From Sediminibacterium sp. (GTDB lineage: Bacteria > Bacteroidota > Bacteroidia > Chitinophagales > Chitinophagaceae), in the NCBI GenBank assembly GCA_028288645.1, contig JAQBNJ010000199.1, positions 1 to 8,592 of the forward strand: a stretch of 8,592 nt of DNA. Reading direction: 5' to 3'. The translations under genes were made by a program, and so were the position numbers. Shown here piece by piece: positions 6,124 to 8,592 of this stretch; position 1 is the stretch's first letter; each line of letters begins with the position of its first letter. A model generated the notes under the pieces. The model ran no database searches and was not told the DNA's origin. It saw only the letters and a program-made list of their open reading frames with translations.

Positions 6124-6191
6124 CAGCAGTTAGGCGTTAGCTATTAGCTGTTAGTGGCCGCTAATGCCTAATAGCTAATACCTAATAGCTG
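6124..6191. repeat. Imperfect palindromic repeat built of TTAGCTATTAGC-like units
   Basis: Arms 6124-6154 and 6161-6191 pair along about 31 bases with a few mismatches around a six-base loop (TGGCCG). Each arm is itself made of short repeating blocks such as TAATAGCTAATA, so direct and inverted similarity coexist. It sits in the gap between the DinB-like gene and the adk terminator. It resembles the extragenic palindromes scattered through many genomes. Multiple copies elsewhere in the genome would settle this. Confidence 0.75.
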
Positions 6192-6203
6192 TCCTCAGTG
6201 CAC

Positions 6204-6230
6204 AAAAAAATCCCGCTTAAGGGCGGGATT
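6204..6230 (-). terminator. Rho-independent terminator of adk
   Basis: In the minus-strand direction the sequence reads AATCCCGC, a six-base loop, GCGGGATT and then a run of seven T (6210-6204 on the complement). The 8-bp perfect stem with a T-run directly after it is a textbook intrinsic terminator. It lies 38 bases past the adk stop codon. Confidence 0.88.
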
Positions 6231-6268
6231 CGCAGTTGGTTGTTGGTTGTAAAAACTTTCTACGTGTA

Positions 6269-6850
6269 TTATAAAGACATCCGTTTGTCAATTTCGCTGC
6301 AAAGGGAGGCAAAGATTTCATCCACAGTTCCTTCACCTTTTACTTTTACCACTTTGCCAAAACGGCTGTAATGATCCGAAACCACCATTGTTTTATCCTG
6401 GTATTCCTTAATGCGCGCCCTGATCACCGGTTCATTGGTATCATCGCTTCTGCCGCTGGTAAGGCCGCGATTGAGTAAGCGGTGCACCAGTTCTTCTTCG
6501 CTCACTTCCAATGCCAATACTACCCCTATTGCTGTGTTCTTTCCTTCTAATAATTTATCCAGCGCTTCACTCTGCGCAACCGTGCGTGGGAATCCGTCAA
6601 ATAAAAAGCCTTTTGCTTCCGGGTTCGAATCCAAAGCAGAACTGATCATGCCTACCACTACCGCATCAGGCACCAGCTGGCCCCTGTCCATAATACTTTT
6701 TGCTTCCAGCCCTAATACCGTTTGCTTTGCTATTTCGCTGCGCAACAGATCGCCGGTAGAGAGGTGTTTTAGTCCATACGCGGCGATCAGTTTCTCGCTT
6801 TGCGTACCTTTCCCGCTGCCCGGGGGACCAAACAGAATAATATTAAACAT
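6269..6850 (-). CDS. adk: Adenylate kinase
   Basis: A 193-aa cytoplasmic enzyme interconverting ATP + AMP and two ADP, essential for adenine nucleotide balance. The P-loop is GPPGSGKGT (8-16). STGDLLR (31-37) begins the AMP-binding part, DGFPRT (85-90) is the family signature, and arginines near the lid (Arg124, Arg128, Arg134, Arg144, Arg146) contact the nucleotides. The lid is short (LLNRGLTSGRSDD) without the cysteine cluster of long, zinc-binding forms, as usual for Bacteroidota adenylate kinases of about 190 aa. The gene stands alone, with a candidate promoter upstream and a strong terminator downstream. It is divergent from msrB. Nothing looks damaged. Confidence 0.97.
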   Translation of the reverse strand: MFNIILFGPPGSGKGTQSEKLIAAYGLKHLSTGDLLRSEIAKQTVLGLEAKSIMDRGQLVPDAVVVGMISSALDSNPEAKGFLFDGFPRTVAQSEALDKLLEGKNTAIGVVLALEVSEEELVHRLLNRGLTSGRSDDTNEPVIRARIKEYQDKTMVVSDHYSRFGKVVKVKGEGTVDEIFASLCSEIDKRMSL

Positions 6851-6875
6851 GTACGTGCTAACCTTGAGTGAGCAA

Positions 6876-6883
6876 CAAATATA
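6876..6883 (-). promoter_or_regulatory. Candidate -7 promoter element for adk
   Basis: On the minus strand this reads TATATTTG, an exact TAnnTTTG, 25 bases before the adk ATG. At the expected -33 spacing only a weak AATG is seen. The 178-base gap shared with msrB shows no second clear promoter for the plus strand. Confidence 0.45.
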
Positions 6884-7028
6884 AGGGCTGGACTTTAAAA
6901 AACATTTAACACAAACTGAAAACCTTTAAAAAGGATGATTTGTAAGTTAAAACAGCCAATTTCGTATTGTGATAAGAATGGTTTCAAGGCGTTTTGGTTC
7001 AATTTTAATAAATATTTTATAAAATAAT

Positions 7029-7592
7029 ATGAAGTTATTAACTCTTATTCTGCTCTCAACCTTTCTTTGGCAGAGCTGTTATCAAGAAAACAACCAAAAG
7101 AACATCACGAAAATGGAAAACTCCGATCAAAAAAACAATCCTGCCTATTCACGGACCGATTCTTCCAGGTTAGTATTGACTGATGAAGAATGGAAGAAAC
7201 GGCTTTCACCCGAAGTATATTACATAGCGCGACAAAAGGGAACAGAGCGCCCTTTTACCAGCAAGTTTGAAACTTTGAAAGATGTTGGTACCTATTATTG
7301 CGCGGCCTGTGGCAATGCTTTGTTCAAAAGTGATACCAAATTTGAAAGTGGTTGCGGTTGGCCGAGTTTTTACGAGCCGATCAGTAAAAGTTCTATTATC
7401 TACCTGCCGGATAATACCGCTGGCATGAAACGAACCGAGGTAGAGTGTGGAAGATGCAAAGCGCACCTGGGGCATGTATTTGAAGATGGCCCGCCACCAA
7501 CAGGACTGCGTTATTGTATTAATGGTGTGGTGCTGGATTTTGAGAAGGCGAAGGAAGCGGAGAAAAAGTATGATGAAAAAAGCGGCCACTAA
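7029..7592 (+). CDS. msrB: MsrB, peptide-methionine (R)-S-oxide reductase lipoprotein
   Basis: A 187-aa enzyme that repairs the R-form of methionine sulfoxide in proteins. The N-terminus is a short hydrophobic signal ending in LWQSC, with Cys17 as the probable lipidated residue, so the enzyme is likely anchored in the cell envelope. Residues 33-48 are a polar linker. The MsrB domain then shows the zinc cysteines Cys91/Cys94 (CAAC) and Cys140/Cys143 (CGRC), SGCGWPSF with Cys109 as the likely resolving cysteine, HLGHVF (146-151), and catalytic Cys163 in RYCING, where the more usual serine after Asn is glycine. A second in-frame ATG (Met29) could give a cytoplasmic form, though the linker speaks for export. 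It is divergent from adk and converges with the minus-strand lipoprotein remnant 13 bases beyond its stop. Confidence 0.94.
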   Translation: MKLLTLILLSTFLWQSCYQENNQKNITKMENSDQKNNPAYSRTDSSRLVLTDEEWKKRLSPEVYYIARQKGTERPFTSKFETLKDVGTYYCAACGNALFKSDTKFESGCGWPSFYEPISKSSIIYLPDNTAGMKRTEVECGRCKAHLGHVFEDGPPPTGLRYCINGVVLDFEKAKEAEKKYDEKSGH

Positions 7593-7630
7593 GTTGCTAT
7601 GATACTTACCAGGTTGATATGATATTTACC
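7593..7630. repeat. Short tandem repeat at the msrB end
   Basis: GTTGCTATGATACTTACC (7593-7610) and GTTGATATGATATTTACC (7613-7630) match at 16 of 18 bases with a 20-base period. The repeat covers the TAA stop of the minus-strand lipoprotein frame, so that protein's C-terminus may have been altered by the duplication. Confidence 0.6.
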
Positions 7631-7970
7631 TTCCGATCCCCGGTTAATATTACTGTATAAAGTTTTGCCGGGCTTCCAGAAAGGTCATCGTACCAATAGG
7701 TTGATACGCCCTCTTGCGGCAAGTTAAAACCATACAAAGATGCCGCCAGCGTGAAATTATGTGTATTCAATTGTATTGAGTCACGGGGAATTATTTTAGT
7801 AACAGTTGCACCCCAGGGAATGCGGTACAATGTACATTTATGATGATAGGTAGACAGAACGGCGCTGTCGATCATTTGAACGGACCTTTTTCAACTATCA
7901 CTGTAACATTTGAAGAAGATGAACATCCTGCTATTGAAACTGCCAGTAATAATATTATAAAGATTTTCAT
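7606..7970 (-). pseudogene. Small lipoprotein gene split by an apparent frameshift
   Basis: The minus strand from ATG 7970-7968 encodes a clear lipoprotein signal, MKIFIILLLAVSIAGC, with Cys16 in a good lipobox, then SSSSNVTVIVEK, but stops at TGA 7874-7872 after 32 codons. A second frame (89 aa, 7875-7606) starts at an ATG overlapping that stop and continues as an ordinary-looking protein (residues such as GFNLPQEGVSTYWYDD and YTVILTGDRKVNI) without any export signal. Shifting by -1 at the A5 run (7891-7887) joins them into one lipoprotein of about 121 aa. The first ATG overlaps the stop of the upstream membrane protein gene (ATGA), which supports it as the true start. I do not recognise the family. 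Alternatives are a sequencing error, a genuine null mutation, or two coupled reading frames. No classical slippery heptamer is in the right phase. Confidence 0.6.
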
Positions 7971-8592
7971 CTAACCCTTTTTTTATTGGCGAAATACCAG
8001 GCAGAAAAAACTGTCGCCAAAACACCTACAACGGATAACACCATCACACTGTTCGAAAAGAAATCAACCCAATTCAATTTTACTTTGAATATTTCTTTGC
8101 TTAACAAAACACCTACACTCACTAAATAACCAAACGAGTCCGCGAGGTAGATCAGGAAACCAACATTGCCGGTAAACCTGAATGCCGCGATCAGTCTTTC
8201 GAAGAAAACAGAATTGAAAGGGATATACACCATGTAGAGTCCCAAGCCAACAGATGTCATCCACCATACCGGGTCCATTCTTCCACTCACAAAGAAAAAA
8301 GTGCAGATACCTGCCAATGCAAAACCGATCGCAATAAAAACATGTGCGAGCATTAATGCTTTGAAACTGTTTTTGATAAGCACCATACTCCCGATCAGTA
8401 CCAATACAATTAAAGTGATCGGCGTTTCGGTTTTGGAGAAAATAGCAGGTTGGTTGAGATAGCCCATCTCTTTCCACATATCCGCACTGAAATTATCACG
8501 GATATCGCGGAAAATGGTGGCGAAAGTATAGATCACAACACATGCAATCAATCCCGGTAAAAAACTGCGGACGAATTTTTTCCTGTCCGCCG
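7967..8592 (-). CDS. MFS-like membrane protein, DUF5690 type (partial, start missing)
   Basis: The C-terminal 208 or so residues of a multi-pass inner-membrane protein; the gene runs off the right edge. The frame is open through 8592, and the TTG at 8551 is an internal leucine codon rather than a start, because RKKFVRSFLPG precedes it in frame. About six hydrophobic segments are visible, for example LIACVVIYTFATIF, ITLIVLVLIGSMVLI, MLAHVFIAIGFALAGI and VMVLSVVGVLATVFSAWYF. The FRDIRDNFSADMWKEMGY stretch after the first one resembles, from memory, the Bacteroidota family DUF5690, an MFS-like group whose substrate is not known to me. The stop overlaps the start of the small lipoprotein gene (ATGA), so the two are probably co-transcribed and might work together in the envelope. 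Confidence 0.75.
   Translation of the reverse strand, partial: ADRKKFVRSFLPGLIACVVIYTFATIFRDIRDNFSADMWKEMGYLNQPAIFSKTETPITLIVLVLIGSMVLIKNSFKALMLAHVFIAIGFALAGICTFFFVSGRMDPVWWMTSVGLGLYMVYIPFNSVFFERLIAAFRFTGNVGFLIYLADSFGYLVSVGVLLSKEIFKVKLNWVDFFSNSVMVLSVVGVLATVFSAWYFANKKRVR

Noticed and set aside
6235..6250. GTTGGTTGTTGGTTGT short tandem repeat downstream of adk
   Set aside because: It is too short and simple to assign a role.
6411..6884. 157-aa plus-strand frame opposite adk
   Set aside because: It is an antisense shadow of a complete adenylate kinase gene, rich in serine and proline as is typical of such shadows.
8551..8553. TTG (8553-8551 region) as start of the membrane protein
   Set aside because: The frame stays open upstream to the window edge with a sensible protein sequence, so the gene is partial.

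Overview
The window looks like a chromosomal piece of a Bacteroidota genome, most likely Chitinophagaceae or a close relative. This rests on protein styles (PaaZ, a GxxExxY protein, a DUF5690-like membrane protein, lipoproteins with short lipoboxes), on near-absent Shine-Dalgarno sequences, and on upstream sites fitting the Bacteroidota TAnnTTTG (-7) element. The family-level assignment is inference.

Left part (1-4157, minus strand): an apparent operon of paaZ (phenylacetate ring opening and aldehyde oxidation), a GxxExxY protein with a PD-(D/E)xK-type core, an enoyl-CoA hydratase/isomerase family protein and an AlkA-like HhH DNA glycosylase. The last three overlap by one base each (TAATG, TAGTG). 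The 138-bp gap after paaZ is bounded by a perfect 29-bp inverted repeat whose arms include the paaZ stop codon and the bases just ahead of the GxxExxY start. At the left edge a minus-strand frame resembles the signal-peptide end of another gene. No other paa genes are visible.

Middle (4158-5605): a divergent intergenic region with dyads, then an AT-rich plus-strand patch with an unrecognised 185-aa basic protein and a ParD/ParE toxin-antitoxin pair. The pair has its own promoter-like sequence with a 17-bp palindrome inside it. The patch looks like acquired DNA.

Right part (5606-8592): a DinB-like DUF1569-type protein (minus), an imperfect palindromic repeat, the adk terminator, adk (minus), a divergently transcribed lipoprotein MsrB (plus), then a broken or frameshifted small lipoprotein gene overlapping by ATGA the end of an MFS-like membrane protein gene that runs off the right edge (both minus).

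Most genes are ordinary. The points worth attention are the DNA-acting genes embedded in a phenylacetate operon, the long inverted repeat at the GxxExxY gene, the loss of one catalytic glutamate in the hydratase homologue, the orphan gene beside parDE, and the frameshifted lipoprotein. I found no clear sign of an entirely new system.
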